A stretch of 64,000 nucleotides of DNA from an uncultured Sphaerochaeta sp. GTDB lineage: Bacteria; Spirochaetota; Spirochaetia; Sphaerochaetales; Sphaerochaetaceae. A model generated the notes under the pieces. The model did no database searches and was not told the origin of the DNA. It was given only the letters and a program-made list of their open reading frames with translations. Positions 34,293 through 43,029 of this stretch are shown piece after piece; position 1 is the stretch's first letter; every line of letters begins with the position of its first letter. Position numbers and translations under genes: made by a program. The stretch is from the NCBI RefSeq assembly GCF_963677075.1, contig NZ_OY781873.1:496001-560000 (forward strand). Direction: 5' to 3'.

Positions 34293-34923
34293 CAGTCTTT
34301 CTGACCAAGTCTATACCATGCTCAAGGACCAGATTCTCTCTGGCCAGCTCAAGGGTGGGATGAAAATCCCGGAAGAGTCCCTTGCAGAACAGTTTGGAGT
34401 CTCCAGGACTCCAATCAGGGAAGCTATCAGACGCTTGGCGGAGTATGGACTTGTAACCATCAAGCCCAGGAGCCATGCTGTGGTTTCAATCATCTCTCCC
34501 CAGGAAGCAGATGATATTGCAAAGGTTCGTGTCTCTCTGGAGCAACTTGCCATCGATTCGATCGATGAGGATTCATACGCGGAAAATGTAAAGGAACTCT
34601 CCCGTTATGCAGCCGACTGCCAGTATGCAATGGGAATCGGGGACAGGGCTACCGTTTTTGAGCAGGACAGCCTATTCCATCTTGCATTGATCAAAGCAAG
34701 CAGGAACAGTGCCCTGATCAGCATCTGTGAGAGGCTGGATGCAAAGATCCAGCAACTCAGGATTGCGCAGAATCTCCCTGAGGATGAACTCTCCTACTAT
34801 CTTGGCCAGCATGCCCAGATGATGAGCTTATTGAAAAACGGAGAGAAGGAAGCATGCAAGCACATGCTCTATGAACACATCACCCACGACCTAACCAGCC
34901 ATCTAGGAAAGGACAACGCATGA
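34273..34923 (+). CDS. GntR-family regulator with FCD domain
   Basis: The 216-residue protein has a winged helix (LKGGMKIPEESLAEQFGVSRTPIREAIRRLAEYGLVTI, residues 25-62) and an FCD domain (AKVRVSLEQLAIDSI, EQDSLFHLALIKASRNSALI, LGQHAQMMSLL). ATG 34258 is also possible; GGGGG at 34260-34264 favours 34273. It overlaps the DUF362 gene by four bases. Sites resembling TTGTATACAA at its own promoter, at the transketolase promoter and at the pdxA-tct promoter make it the likely regulator of the whole island. Confidence 0.9.
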   Translation: MPKCIQNSLSDQVYTMLKDQILSGQLKGGMKIPEESLAEQFGVSRTPIREAIRRLAEYGLVTIKPRSHAVVSIISPQEADDIAKVRVSLEQLAIDSIDEDSYAENVKELSRYAADCQYAMGIGDRATVFEQDSLFHLALIKASRNSALISICERLDAKIQQLRIAQNLPEDELSYYLGQHAQMMSLLKNGEKEACKHMLYEHITHDLTSHLGKDNA

Positions 34924-36020
34924 ATAAAGAAGACATCATCATTACCTATGGATCGGATGCAACCAGCATGACAAGAGCCTTGTTGCAATCCATCGATATC
35001 GAAGGGCTCCTTCCCGATAAAAACGCATCCATCGCTCTTAAGCCCAATCTTGTGGTTGCTGTTACCGCTGACAGTGGAGCAACCACCCACCCGGAGATCC
35101 TCATTTCCATTATCGAGTTTCTCCAGGAGAAGGGGTATCACAATATTTCAATAGTAGAGAGTGCCTGGGTGGGAGACTCCACCAAGGAAGGTTTCAGGGT
35201 CAATGGATACCATCAGATCAGCAAGAAATATCATGTTCCCTTGGTTGATGTGAAGGATGATACCTATGAGAAGAAAACCGTAGAGGGGATCACCATGGAG
35301 GTCAGCCGAACAATCCTTGATACTGATTTCCTGATCAGCCTCCCTGTCCTGAAGGGACATTGCCAGACAGCAATGACTTGTGCACTGAAGAATATGAAGG
35401 GATGCCTATCCGATCGCAGCAAGAGGTTGTTCCACTCTCTTGGACTACACCGCCCCATCGCTGCGCTCAACGCAGTTCGAGCAGCAGACCTGGTCATTGT
35501 TGATAGTCTGAACGGCGATCTTGATTTCGAGGAAGGGGGAAACCCTGTTGAGACCAACCGGATGTTTGCCTGCCGAGACAGTGTTCTCTGTGACAGCTTC
35601 GGGGCCTCCCTTATGGGCTTTGAGCTCAAGGATGTTCCCTATATTGAGATGGCAGAACATTTGGGGGTCGGAACCACTGATCTCGAGAAAGCCAACATCA
35701 TCCAGCTGAATGAACCAAGCGATGAGCCTGTTGCCCGCCCAACAGGAAGAGCAAACTACCTTGGTCGCTATACTGAACCAGATAGTGCATGCTCTGCTTG
35801 TTATGGAAATCTGATACATGCCCTTAAGCGTCTTGATGAGGTGAATCGTTTGAAAAACATCAAACAGAACATCTGTATCGGACAAGGATACAAGGGTGTA
35901 AACGACCCTTCCAAGATTGGTGTTGGCATCTGTACCAAGGGTCTGGGGAAAAGCCTTCCAGGCTGTCCTCCCAAGGCAATTGATATGATCAAGTTCATCA
36001 AGGAAATGAATGCTGAATAA
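34920..36020 (+). CDS. DUF362-domain protein
   Basis: The 366-residue protein has the DUF362 core (ALKPNLVV, TTHPEILISIIEFLQEKG, SLPVLKGHCQTAMTCALKNMKGCLSDRSKR, ALNAVRAADLVIVDSLNG). The C-terminal part has four or more cysteines (SACSACYGNL near 294, GICTKGLGKSLPGCPP near 340) that could hold an Fe-S cluster, though no full ferredoxin motif is present. It is coupled to the gntR gene by ATGA and is ended by the terminator at 36045. The function of the family is not known; a redox role linked to the island is possible. Confidence 0.85.
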   Translation: MNKEDIIITYGSDATSMTRALLQSIDIEGLLPDKNASIALKPNLVVAVTADSGATTHPEILISIIEFLQEKGYHNISIVESAWVGDSTKEGFRVNGYHQISKKYHVPLVDVKDDTYEKKTVEGITMEVSRTILDTDFLISLPVLKGHCQTAMTCALKNMKGCLSDRSKRLFHSLGLHRPIAALNAVRAADLVIVDSLNGDLDFEEGGNPVETNRMFACRDSVLCDSFGASLMGFELKDVPYIEMAEHLGVGTTDLEKANIIQLNEPSDEPVARPTGRANYLGRYTEPDSACSACYGNLIHALKRLDEVNRLKNIKQNICIGQGYKGVNDPSKIGVGICTKGLGKSLPGCPPKAIDMIKFIKEMNAE

Positions 36021-36044
36021 GACACAGATTCATGCATACCAGTG

Positions 36045-36069
36045 AAAGGCACCCGATTGGGTGCCTTTT
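36045..36069. terminator. bidirectional terminator between DUF362 and aldo/keto reductase genes
   Basis: AAAGGCACCC-GATT-GGGTGCCTTT, followed by TA on the plus strand; on the minus strand the AAA of the 5' arm supplies part of a U-run. Confidence 0.85.
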
Positions 36070-36089
36070 ATTGGGTTTATCTTCCTGAA

Positions 36090-37076
36090 CTATGTCAAAA
36101 GAGGCTTAACCAAGTCATCAATTGCTGTCCAGTCATCCCTTGAGAGCACTACTGACAAGGCCTGGCTGTTCTCCTCGATCTGCTCAGGTTTGCGTGCGCC
36201 ACAGAGAACATTCATTGTGTTTTCTGCCTGTCTTGTCCAAGCAATGACAAGATTCCCTACAGCGCAGCCATAGCTTCCTGCCATCTCTTTTAGGGAGTCA
36301 AGCATATGGAGAACATGGGGGCGATGCTCTGCATCATACCAAGATACAGAAGCTTTCGCCGTGCCCACCACCTTGGTATCGAGATCGACTTTCCCGGTGA
36401 GCAAACCCCGCTCAAGAGGACTATATGCCTGGAAGGTGATGCCCTGTTCAGCACAGTAGGAAGCAAGAGCCTGTTTACTACGTGTAAGCAAGCTGAACCG
36501 TTCCTGGATCAAGGAAGGATTCCCATAGGCTTGGTACTCCTTCAATTGTTCCAAGGTAAGGTTGCATGCGCCATAACTCCGTATCTTTCCTTGTTCAATC
36601 AGACGCTCCATTGCCTGGAGGGTCTCCTCAATGGGAGTAAAATATGGGGGAATTGACTGCCAGTGGGTTAACAGAAGATCAATATGGTCGGTCTCAAGTC
36701 GTTTCAAGCTCTTTTCAACCTGTTCTATAATGCTGCTTGGGCTGAGATTGCGGCGGATAACCACTCCATCACGACTCTTGTGTACCGACCCCTCGTCCTC
36801 TGGTCCCCAAAGCAATCCGCATTTGGTCGCTAGGATACACTCATTGCGCTTTCCCTTGAGAGCCCTTCCCAGAAGCTCTTCGCTGAAGCCATTCCCATAG
36901 GCAGGTGCAGTATCGATGAAGTTGATGCCCCTCTCCAGTGCACGATGGACTGTCTTGATACTCTCTGCTTCATCACTGGCTCCCCAGCTGTCTCCACCAC
37001 CCATTGCCCATGTTCCTAGTGCAATGGAAGAAACTTCCATGGTTGTATTTCCCAGTTTCACTGTACCCACCTCCAT
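36090..37076 (-). CDS. aldo/keto reductase
   Basis: The 328-residue NADPH-dependent TIM-barrel protein has the catalytic tetrad: Asp and Tyr in NFIDTAPAYGNGFSE, Lys in ATKCGLLWG, His in LLLTHWQS, and the cofactor loop GARKPEQIEENSQAL near the C-terminus. It resembles AKR families 11-14 that act on sugars and related carbonyls. It is the last gene of the pdxA-tct operon; its start overlaps the upstream TIM-barrel gene by 19 bases. Confidence 0.93.
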   Translation of the reverse strand: MEVGTVKLGNTTMEVSSIALGTWAMGGGDSWGASDEAESIKTVHRALERGINFIDTAPAYGNGFSEELLGRALKGKRNECILATKCGLLWGPEDEGSVHKSRDGVVIRRNLSPSSIIEQVEKSLKRLETDHIDLLLTHWQSIPPYFTPIEETLQAMERLIEQGKIRSYGACNLTLEQLKEYQAYGNPSLIQERFSLLTRSKQALASYCAEQGITFQAYSPLERGLLTGKVDLDTKVVGTAKASVSWYDAEHRPHVLHMLDSLKEMAGSYGCAVGNLVIAWTRQAENTMNVLCGARKPEQIEENSQALSVVLSRDDWTAIDDLVKPLLT

Positions 37077-37972
37077 GCATCCTGAAGCGTCCTCTTGGCA
37101 TTTGCAACCACCAAGTCCGCATCCTCTCCTGCTTGGGGTTTTACCTCAAAGGAGAGAATATTCTTGCCACCTTCAGTGAGGTAGCCAATATCTTTCATTT
37201 TCTGCAGGAAAGCAGCAAGGTATTCTGTGTCGTTCTCTGAACCCGGATAGCCGAATCGTGGATGATAGTCACCAAAACTGGGATGGTTAGGATCACTGAT
37301 GAGGGTATTTCCTACGTGCACATGCTTGATGTACTGCTTTATTGGCTCAACTGCCTCATCAATACTCTCCCCGATCATGGGAATATGGGAACAATCAATC
37401 ATAATCCCAAAATTATCGTTTTCAGGACAGACTGCCTCAGCATACTTCTTGACCAATGAAGACGGGCCAAGCAGTGACTTCTTATCAATGGTATGGTCAA
37501 ATACCTCAAGAACGACCGGCATGGAACCTTTGCTTTTTGCATAGGCACACAGGTCTTTTGTTGAAGCAATCAACGCTTCGAGATAGGAGTCTTCTTTCCC
37601 CTTCTCATACCCACGGGATAGGAACTGGAACTCCTCTGCTCCCATGGCATACGCCTCATCAATTCCTTTCTTCAAAGTCTGAACTGCCTGCCTTCTCTCA
37701 TCTTCATCCAAGCTATTGATATTCAGCTTCTTCGCAAAAAGTAGGGAGTGTCCACTATAGGTGTAATCGCAATGGGCTGTCTGTATCATGGAAGGTACCT
37801 TCTCATACAATGAAGCGAACGGAAAACTTCCAAGTTCCATTACTTGGAAATATGGATCGACGAGGAGTTTCTTGAGTGAATCATGGTAGTCATGTTCACT
37901 ATTTGAACAAGAAGGATAGGCCATAGAGACCACTATACCAAGACGACAAAATGCATGGATATCTGTATGCAT
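37058..37972 (-). CDS. TIM-barrel sugar isomerase/epimerase (xylose-isomerase-like)
   Basis: From ATG 37972 the 304-residue protein has the family layout: GAEEFQFLSRG, MPVVLEVFDHTIDKKSLLG (metal Glu), IMIDCSHIPMIGESIDEA (Asp/His), IKHVHVGNT (His) and ILSFEVKPQAGED (metal Glu). The ATG overlaps the TAA of the preceding gene (TAATG) with GGGGAAG upstream. It may isomerise the product of the PdxA-like dehydrogenase or of the reductase; this is inference. The other TIM-barrel protein at 29999 is only distantly similar. Confidence 0.85.
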   Translation of the reverse strand: MHTDIHAFCRLGIVVSMAYPSCSNSEHDYHDSLKKLLVDPYFQVMELGSFPFASLYEKVPSMIQTAHCDYTYSGHSLLFAKKLNINSLDEDERRQAVQTLKKGIDEAYAMGAEEFQFLSRGYEKGKEDSYLEALIASTKDLCAYAKSKGSMPVVLEVFDHTIDKKSLLGPSSLVKKYAEAVCPENDNFGIMIDCSHIPMIGESIDEAVEPIKQYIKHVHVGNTLISDPNHPSFGDYHPRFGYPGSENDTEYLAAFLQKMKDIGYLTEGGKNILSFEVKPQAGEDADLVVANAKRTLQDAWRWVQ

Positions 37973-38634
37973 TACACTTCCCCTTCCAGAATTTTCTTTA
38001 CCTTCTCGCAACAAAGAACTGGGCTTGCGAGTACCGGTACACCTGCTAACTTCTCTGCCTTTTCTTGCAGATGACCCATGGAAGCTTGGGCAAGGACAAT
38101 ACAGTCATACCCCTTCACTTGCTTGATCATCTCAAGTACCAGATGGTTATGTGTTTCCATATCCCCAGCCCGCATTGCGGTATAGGCTGGTTCATTGTCC
38201 TCCGCATCTACTTCAATCTTGGTCCCTGCAATAGCTGCTTCCTGCTTGAGTTTGTTGATGGTGGGCTCAAGGGTGCTCATGGCGGTGGCAACTACCTTGA
38301 TTTTCTTGCCAATGCGGACTGCTTTCTCTGTCATTGCATCATCAATGGCAACGACAGGGACATTGATAAAGGGCCTAATGAGCTGTACTGCGGGGGTGAG
38401 TGTTGAACAAGTAACGACAATAACATCGGGTTTGGTCAGTTCACAGGATTGCAAATCATTGAACAACCGCTTTCGGTTCTCCAATGAGAAATAGCCAATC
38501 TCGGCAGGATCGGAAGCAAGAAAATCATCAAGTATATTATGAATCTTCAGCTTCTGTCCTACTACATTTTCCAATAATTCTGGAAAACTGCCCAATACCG
38601 GTCGTACCGTATGGATAAGTGCAACACGTTTCAT
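37972..38634 (-). CDS. Asp/Glu/hydantoin racemase-superfamily protein
   Basis: The 220-residue protein has the two-domain racemase fold pattern, with the first catalytic-type cysteine in VIVVTCSTLTPAV near 80 and conserved LIRPFINVPVVAIDDAMTEKAV. The second catalytic position is VLAQASMGHL instead of the GCT/GCA type, so the Cys-Cys pair of true racemases is missing, although PVLCCEKV occurs near the C-terminus. An isomerase or decarboxylase of the maleate isomerase/arylmalonate type is an alternative. It lies 117 bases after tctC, behind a large hairpin. The start is taken at 38634 with GAGGGG upstream. Confidence 0.8.
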   Translation of the reverse strand: MKRVALIHTVRPVLGSFPELLENVVGQKLKIHNILDDFLASDPAEIGYFSLENRKRLFNDLQSCELTKPDVIVVTCSTLTPAVQLIRPFINVPVVAIDDAMTEKAVRIGKKIKVVATAMSTLEPTINKLKQEAAIAGTKIEVDAEDNEPAYTAMRAGDMETHNHLVLEMIKQVKGYDCIVLAQASMGHLQEKAEKLAGVPVLASPVLCCEKVKKILEGEV

Positions 38635-38689
38635 CGTAGTATCCCCTCTTTCTTTCATTTCATTCAGTTGTAATTAGTGTAACACGAAG

Positions 38690-38724
38690 TTGAGGGATGA
38701 AAGAGAACCTCTTCCACCCCTCAA
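38690..38724 (-). terminator. intercistronic hairpin between tctC and the racemase-like gene
   Basis: On the minus strand TTGAGGGGTGGAAGAG pairs with CTCTTTCATCCCTCAA around a three-base loop (two G-T wobbles). No U-run follows, so mRNA stabilisation or partial termination is likelier than a full stop. Confidence 0.5.
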
Positions 38725-38751
38725 GATCAAAGTCACATGACTCGCAAGTCC

Positions 38752-39750
38752 TTACTCAGACTTACCGATTGACTCAAGGTAGTCAGCCTGGAACTTCATA
38801 CCATACGCTCTGTAGGTATCGGTGTCCATGAAATCGGGAACCAGCTTCTGCTTCTCGATGTAGCCTTTCTGCCAAGCTTCGGTGTCGTTGACCTGCTTCA
38901 TGACATTGCTCCAGTAGGTAACTGCAGCAGCGCTCATGTTCTTGGGAGCAACAACAGATCTCCAGTTGGGAACCTCTACGTTCTCGTAACCGAGCTCGCT
39001 GAGGGTCGGAGCACCACTGAGGTTTCCAGGGAAACGGCTGGTGGAAAGAGCCAGAACCGGGGTAAGCTTACCAGCTTCAACATACTGGGAAGCTGCTGCA
39101 GGCTTGGAGATCAACAGGTCGAAGTGACCACCAAGAATTGCAGTGATAGCACCACTGGTTGCATCGTGAGCAATATAGGAAAGCTGATCCTGGGTTACAC
39201 CAAGTTCCTTGATAAGAGCAGCGTGACAAGCGATGTCATCACCCTTGGAACCACCAAGAACCAATCTCTCTCCATTGTTCAAAGCTTCAATGATCTCTTC
39301 AGCACTGGTGTACTTGGAGGACTCACCAATGAAGATCAGGTGCTTGTCTACAGCCATGTGGGCAACAGGCTGAAAGTTCTGGAAACGATTGTTGGTGTTC
39401 TTAACCATCGGCATCAAGTCACCGCTGTTGAAGGTCAACAAGGTGTGATCAGCCTGGACGCCAGCCTTGATGTTGGAAACAAGCAGTCTACCAACTTCAC
39501 CAGCACCATCGGTCTTGTACTGAATAACAAAATTCTGTCCGTTGATCAAATCCTCTTCAGTAGCAATATCAGTAATCGTGCGGGTGAAGATGTCTGAACC
39601 ACCACCGGGGGAACTGGTCACATACCAGTCAACATTACGGGTAGGAACGAAGGACTTCTCTGCACCATCTGCAGCTTCAGCAGTACCGTTTGCGAAAACG
39701 GAAATGCTTACCAATAAAACCAGGGCCAATACTAGAGCAATTTTTCTCAT
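38752..39750 (-). CDS. tctC: tripartite tricarboxylate transporter substrate-binding protein (TctC/Bug)
   Basis: The 332-residue protein has a signal peptide (MRKIALVLALVLLVSISVFANG) and the Bug-family signature VDWYVTSSPGGGSDIFTRTI, then AHDATSGAITAILGGHFDLLISKPAAASQYVEAGKLTPVLALSTSR. Such proteins bind carboxylates (citrate, C4-dicarboxylates, aromatic or sugar acids) in the periplasm. The gene is 80 bases after tctA, and the gap holds the inverted repeat GTGGGATTACTCCCAC, perhaps for higher expression of the binding protein. Confidence 0.93.
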   Translation of the reverse strand: MRKIALVLALVLLVSISVFANGTAEAADGAEKSFVPTRNVDWYVTSSPGGGSDIFTRTITDIATEEDLINGQNFVIQYKTDGAGEVGRLLVSNIKAGVQADHTLLTFNSGDLMPMVKNTNNRFQNFQPVAHMAVDKHLIFIGESSKYTSAEEIIEALNNGERLVLGGSKGDDIACHAALIKELGVTQDQLSYIAHDATSGAITAILGGHFDLLISKPAAASQYVEAGKLTPVLALSTSRFPGNLSGAPTLSELGYENVEVPNWRSVVAPKNMSAAAVTYWSNVMKQVNDTEAWQKGYIEKQKLVPDFMDTDTYRAYGMKFQADYLESIGKSE

Positions 39751-39830
39751 CTCTCTATCTCCTCTTTGTTTCTCGTGGGATTACTCCCACATTTTCCAAT
39801 ATCCAATTCCTCTTACGAGGAAATAACACC

Positions 39831-41339
39831 TTATTTCTTTCGAATGCCAGCCTTGCGAAGGATGAACTTCACCACAGGAGTCATTACGATTGCCAAGAGC
39901 GCCAACAACAGGAAGGCAGAAATCGGCTTGTCAACGAAGATTCCCAAACCACCATTACTGATGATGAAGGCCTTACGCATGTTCGATTCAAGCAGTGGGG
40001 CCAGGACGAATGACAGCAGCATAGGAGCAACTCCATAGCCATTGCGGTCAAGGATGTACCCGAACAACCCAGAGAGGAACATGATAATCACACCATACAT
40101 GGAGTTACTGGTACTGTAGCCACCAACCACACAGACAACGGTGATGATCGGGATCAGAATCCGTACCGGAACGGTGAGGATCTTGATCAGGAAGGGGATA
40201 ACCCCAAGGGAAATGAACAGGGTAAGCAGGTTTGCGAGGAACAAGCTTGCGATCAAGCCCCATGCAAAGTCAGGATTGCTGGAAAAAAGCAGTGGTCCAG
40301 GATTCAGACCCCACATCATCAACCCACCAAGCAAGACTGCACCGGTACCACTACCTGGGATACCCAAGGCAAGCAAGGGAGCAAAGGACCCAGCGGCGGC
40401 TGCGTTGTTTGCTGCCTCACAGCTAGCGATTCCCTCAATTGCACCACTGCCAAGCGGCTCTTCGCTCTTGAAAGCTTTCTGTGCTGCATAGCCAAGGAAT
40501 GCTCCAGTTGTCGCACCAGCTCCTGGAAGCACACCAACAAAGGTTCCCATGAAACCGCTACGGATAGCAGGAGGAACAAGGCGACGTACATCATGGAGGG
40601 TCAACATAGATCCCTTGATCGTCAGCTTCTGTGTCAGATTGACATCAACCTTCTTGTTTCGCTCTGCCATCAATTTAAGCACCTGGCTGAAACCGACTGC
40701 TCCAATGACGAACGGGGTAAAAGGAATGCCCCCTAGCAGATACATGTTGCCGAAGTCGTAACGGGGGCTTCCTGTAAGCGTATCCATACCCATTGTTGCC
40801 AGCAGGATTCCAACCAAGGTCAAAACAACGCCCTTAGTCGGACTTTCCCCTACCAGCCAGCCGATGGAAGTCATCGCAACCAACAAGAGAGAAGTCATCT
40901 CAGCAGGACCAAACTTGAGCCCGAGCTCTGCAAGCGCAGGTCCCATAAAGGTAAGGATGATCATACCAATGAAACCACCGATAAAGGAGGAAAGATTGGA
41001 AGTGAACAGTGCCTGACCAGGCCTATTACGCTTGGTTGCCATCGGATACCCATCAAGGGCGGTCATGACAGCAGGAGAGTCTCCAGGGATGTTCAGGAGG
41101 ATTGCGCTGAACGATCCACCATACATGTTGGAATAATAGAGTGCTCCAAGCATGATGATTGCGGTGGTTGGATTGAACTTATAGGTAAGGGGAAGCAACA
41201 GGGCAACCCCTGCGAGGGAACCGATACCAGGCATTGCACCGACCACAAGGCCGAGTACAGCACCAAGCATGGTAACCATAACATTCTGAAAGGTAAGGAC
41301 TACTGAAAAGCCCATGAATAGCATTTCTAGATTTTCCAT
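39831..41339 (-). CDS. tctA: tripartite tricarboxylate transporter large membrane subunit (TctA)
   Basis: The 502-residue protein has twelve or so membrane helices and the TctA hallmarks GAVLGLVVGAMPGIGSLAGVALLLPLTY and GTFVGVLPGAGATTGAFLGYAAQK, two copies of the PGxG loop. It is the ion-coupled pore of the uptake system. The ATG is ten bases after the tctB stop. Confidence 0.95.
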   Translation of the reverse strand: MENLEMLFMGFSVVLTFQNVMVTMLGAVLGLVVGAMPGIGSLAGVALLLPLTYKFNPTTAIIMLGALYYSNMYGGSFSAILLNIPGDSPAVMTALDGYPMATKRNRPGQALFTSNLSSFIGGFIGMIILTFMGPALAELGLKFGPAEMTSLLLVAMTSIGWLVGESPTKGVVLTLVGILLATMGMDTLTGSPRYDFGNMYLLGGIPFTPFVIGAVGFSQVLKLMAERNKKVDVNLTQKLTIKGSMLTLHDVRRLVPPAIRSGFMGTFVGVLPGAGATTGAFLGYAAQKAFKSEEPLGSGAIEGIASCEAANNAAAAGSFAPLLALGIPGSGTGAVLLGGLMMWGLNPGPLLFSSNPDFAWGLIASLFLANLLTLFISLGVIPFLIKILTVPVRILIPIITVVCVVGGYSTSNSMYGVIIMFLSGLFGYILDRNGYGVAPMLLSFVLAPLLESNMRKAFIISNGGLGIFVDKPISAFLLLALLAIVMTPVVKFILRKAGIRKK

Positions 41340-41349
41340 TGCATGCTCC

Positions 41350-41808
41350 TCAGTACGCGATCCAGTTGTAGATGATTCCCTTCGGGAAGGGAACTCCGAG
41401 CCACATGACGAAGGCTCCGATTACAATGGCCATAATGACAGCCAACCCGATGAGGGTTGTCTTCCAACTATACTTTTCGTACCACTTGAGCCAAAGAATG
41501 ACGAAGAGGGCAAGGCTGGGAATCATTCCAATAACCAGAGTGGCAAGCATGATGGCGATCACGCCAAGAGCAGGAAACCAGCTCTCAATCGGATAGGTGG
41601 TCTTCTCTTCCTTGAAAGAGCCCAGGAATGCAATGAAGCTCAAAGCTAGCAAAGCAAATCCAATGAGAGTGGGGAAAAAACCTGGAAGCGGTCCCCTGAG
41701 CTCATGCCAAAAGCCGTACTTGGTGATCCCGAGATAGATGAAAAGAGCAGCTATCACTGCTGTGATTACAGGAATCACCATCTGACTCGTAACCTTTTTC
41801 AATTGCAT
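41350..41808 (-). CDS. tctB: tripartite tricarboxylate transporter small membrane subunit (TctB)
   Basis: The 152-residue protein has four membrane helices and the loose TctB pattern (GPLPGFFPTLIGFALLALSFIAFL). Position between the PdxA-like gene and tctA supports the call. Pairwise sequence identity within TctB is always low, so context is the main evidence. Confidence 0.88.
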   Translation of the reverse strand: MQLKKVTSQMVIPVITAVIAALFIYLGITKYGFWHELRGPLPGFFPTLIGFALLALSFIAFLGSFKEEKTTYPIESWFPALGVIAIMLATLVIGMIPSLALFVILWLKWYEKYSWKTTLIGLAVIMAIVIGAFVMWLGVPFPKGIIYNWIAY

Positions 41809-41822
41809 ATATTCCTCTCTCC

Positions 41823-42830
41823 TTACGCTTGCTGACGCAGGTGGTTGGCCATACGGGAGGCCATCTTCACTGCATTCTCAAAAGCGCTGGTTTTCACAAC
41901 ACCGGTTCCGGCGATATCATAAGCCGTACCATGTGCACAGGTAACAATAGGAGCGGGAAGGCCACCGGCAATGGTGATACCTTCATCAAATCCCCTGAGT
42001 TTCAGGGCAATCTGTCCCTGGTCATGGTACATGGTCACTACCCCGTCAAAATCACCGCGGAAAGCCTTGATAAAGGTGATGTCACTTGGATAGGGCCCTG
42101 TTGCATCAATTCCCATCTCTCTTGCTTTCTCAATAGCTGGGATGATTACATCAATCTCTTCACGTCCACAGAGGCCATTTTCTCCAGCGTGGGGATTCAG
42201 TGCAGCAAGAGCAAGACGGGGCTTTGTGATGCCGCTGTTCTTCAAGGATGCGTTGGCAAGGCGTACTGCACGCAGGATGCTCTCTACAGTCAAGTTCTTG
42301 CTTACCTCGCTGATGGGAATATGACTGGTGGTTCTGGTGGTCCAGAGGTCACCCAACACATTGATCTCCCCAAAGGGCTCAGTATGGTTGAACAACTGGG
42401 CGAGTAAGTGGTGTTCACTCTCCACCTTGCTTCCTGCCTGCTTGAGTCCTGCTTTATGGAATGGAGCGAAACAGAAACCTTCAATCATTTTCTCTTTATA
42501 CAAGGAAACACCAAGCTCCAGAGCATTAAGATTTGCCTTGCCTGCCTCAGTGGTCAGGGTACCAAACTTCACAACTTCAGGGTCCTGATCTTTCTGGTCA
42601 AGGATTGGAAGGCCCTTGCTCCAGTCAGCTTCATCCACACTGTCAATCACCTGCAAGGGGACAGAGGAACCAATTACCGAGAAGGCACGCTCGAGTATAC
42701 GTACATCACCAATAACCACTGGTTTACAATACTGTTCAAAAAATTTACCAACAGCCAGCTTGGCTATGATCTCAGGTCCGACTCCGGCTCCGTCTCCGAT
42801 TAAAAGTCCCAATACAGGTTTATCGTTCAT
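41823..42830 (-). CDS. PdxA-family 4-phospho-hydroxyacid dehydrogenase (PdxA2-like)
   Basis: The 335-residue enzyme has IGDGAGVGPEIIAKL at the N-terminus, the substrate phosphate/metal histidines in HKAGLKQAGSKVESEHHLLAQL and YHDQGQIALKLRGFDEGITIAGGLPAPIVTCAHGTAYDIAGTG. PdxA oxidises and decarboxylates 4-phosphohydroxy-L-threonine; PdxA2 (DtnD/DenD-like) enzymes do so with 4-phospho-D-threonate or erythronate in catabolic operons. Here it opens an uptake operon and no other vitamin B6 gene is near, so a catabolic role is likely. The partner kinase (DUF1537) is not in the window. Confidence 0.88.
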   Translation of the reverse strand: MNDKPVLGLLIGDGAGVGPEIIAKLAVGKFFEQYCKPVVIGDVRILERAFSVIGSSVPLQVIDSVDEADWSKGLPILDQKDQDPEVVKFGTLTTEAGKANLNALELGVSLYKEKMIEGFCFAPFHKAGLKQAGSKVESEHHLLAQLFNHTEPFGEINVLGDLWTTRTTSHIPISEVSKNLTVESILRAVRLANASLKNSGITKPRLALAALNPHAGENGLCGREEIDVIIPAIEKAREMGIDATGPYPSDITFIKAFRGDFDGVVTMYHDQGQIALKLRGFDEGITIAGGLPAPIVTCAHGTAYDIAGTGVVKTSAFENAVKMASRMANHLRQQA

Positions 42831-42888
42831 GGATTACTCCTCTTCATACTTGCAGTGAGCAACGATGCTCGTCACTCCGGCAATAGAG

Positions 42889-42908
42889 GTAGCAACTAAC
42901 GTGCCAAG
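42889..42908 (-). promoter_or_regulatory. sigma-54 promoter of the pdxA-tct operon
   Basis: On the minus strand CTTGGCACGTTAGTTGCTAC has GG and GC separated by ten bases (GG at 42905-42904, GC at 42893-42892). The start point would be near 42881, 50 bases before the pdxA start codon. Confidence 0.88.
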
Positions 42909-42918
42909 TTTACAATCT

Positions 42919-42959
42919 ATTGTATACAATCTTTTATTCAATTGATGTTTGTATACACA
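42919..42959. promoter_or_regulatory. two GntR-type operators between enhancer and sigma-54 promoter
   Basis: ATTGTATACAAT (42919-42930) is a perfect 12-base palindrome, and TTTGTATACACA (42948-42959) is a near copy. They match the operator at the transketolase promoter (34035-34053). Confidence 0.65.
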
Positions 42960-43029
42960 TATTTTCTATTGAAGTAACCAAATATGAAAAAATCAAACAA
43001 TTTCCTAAAAATTTTTAAGACTTTTTTAA

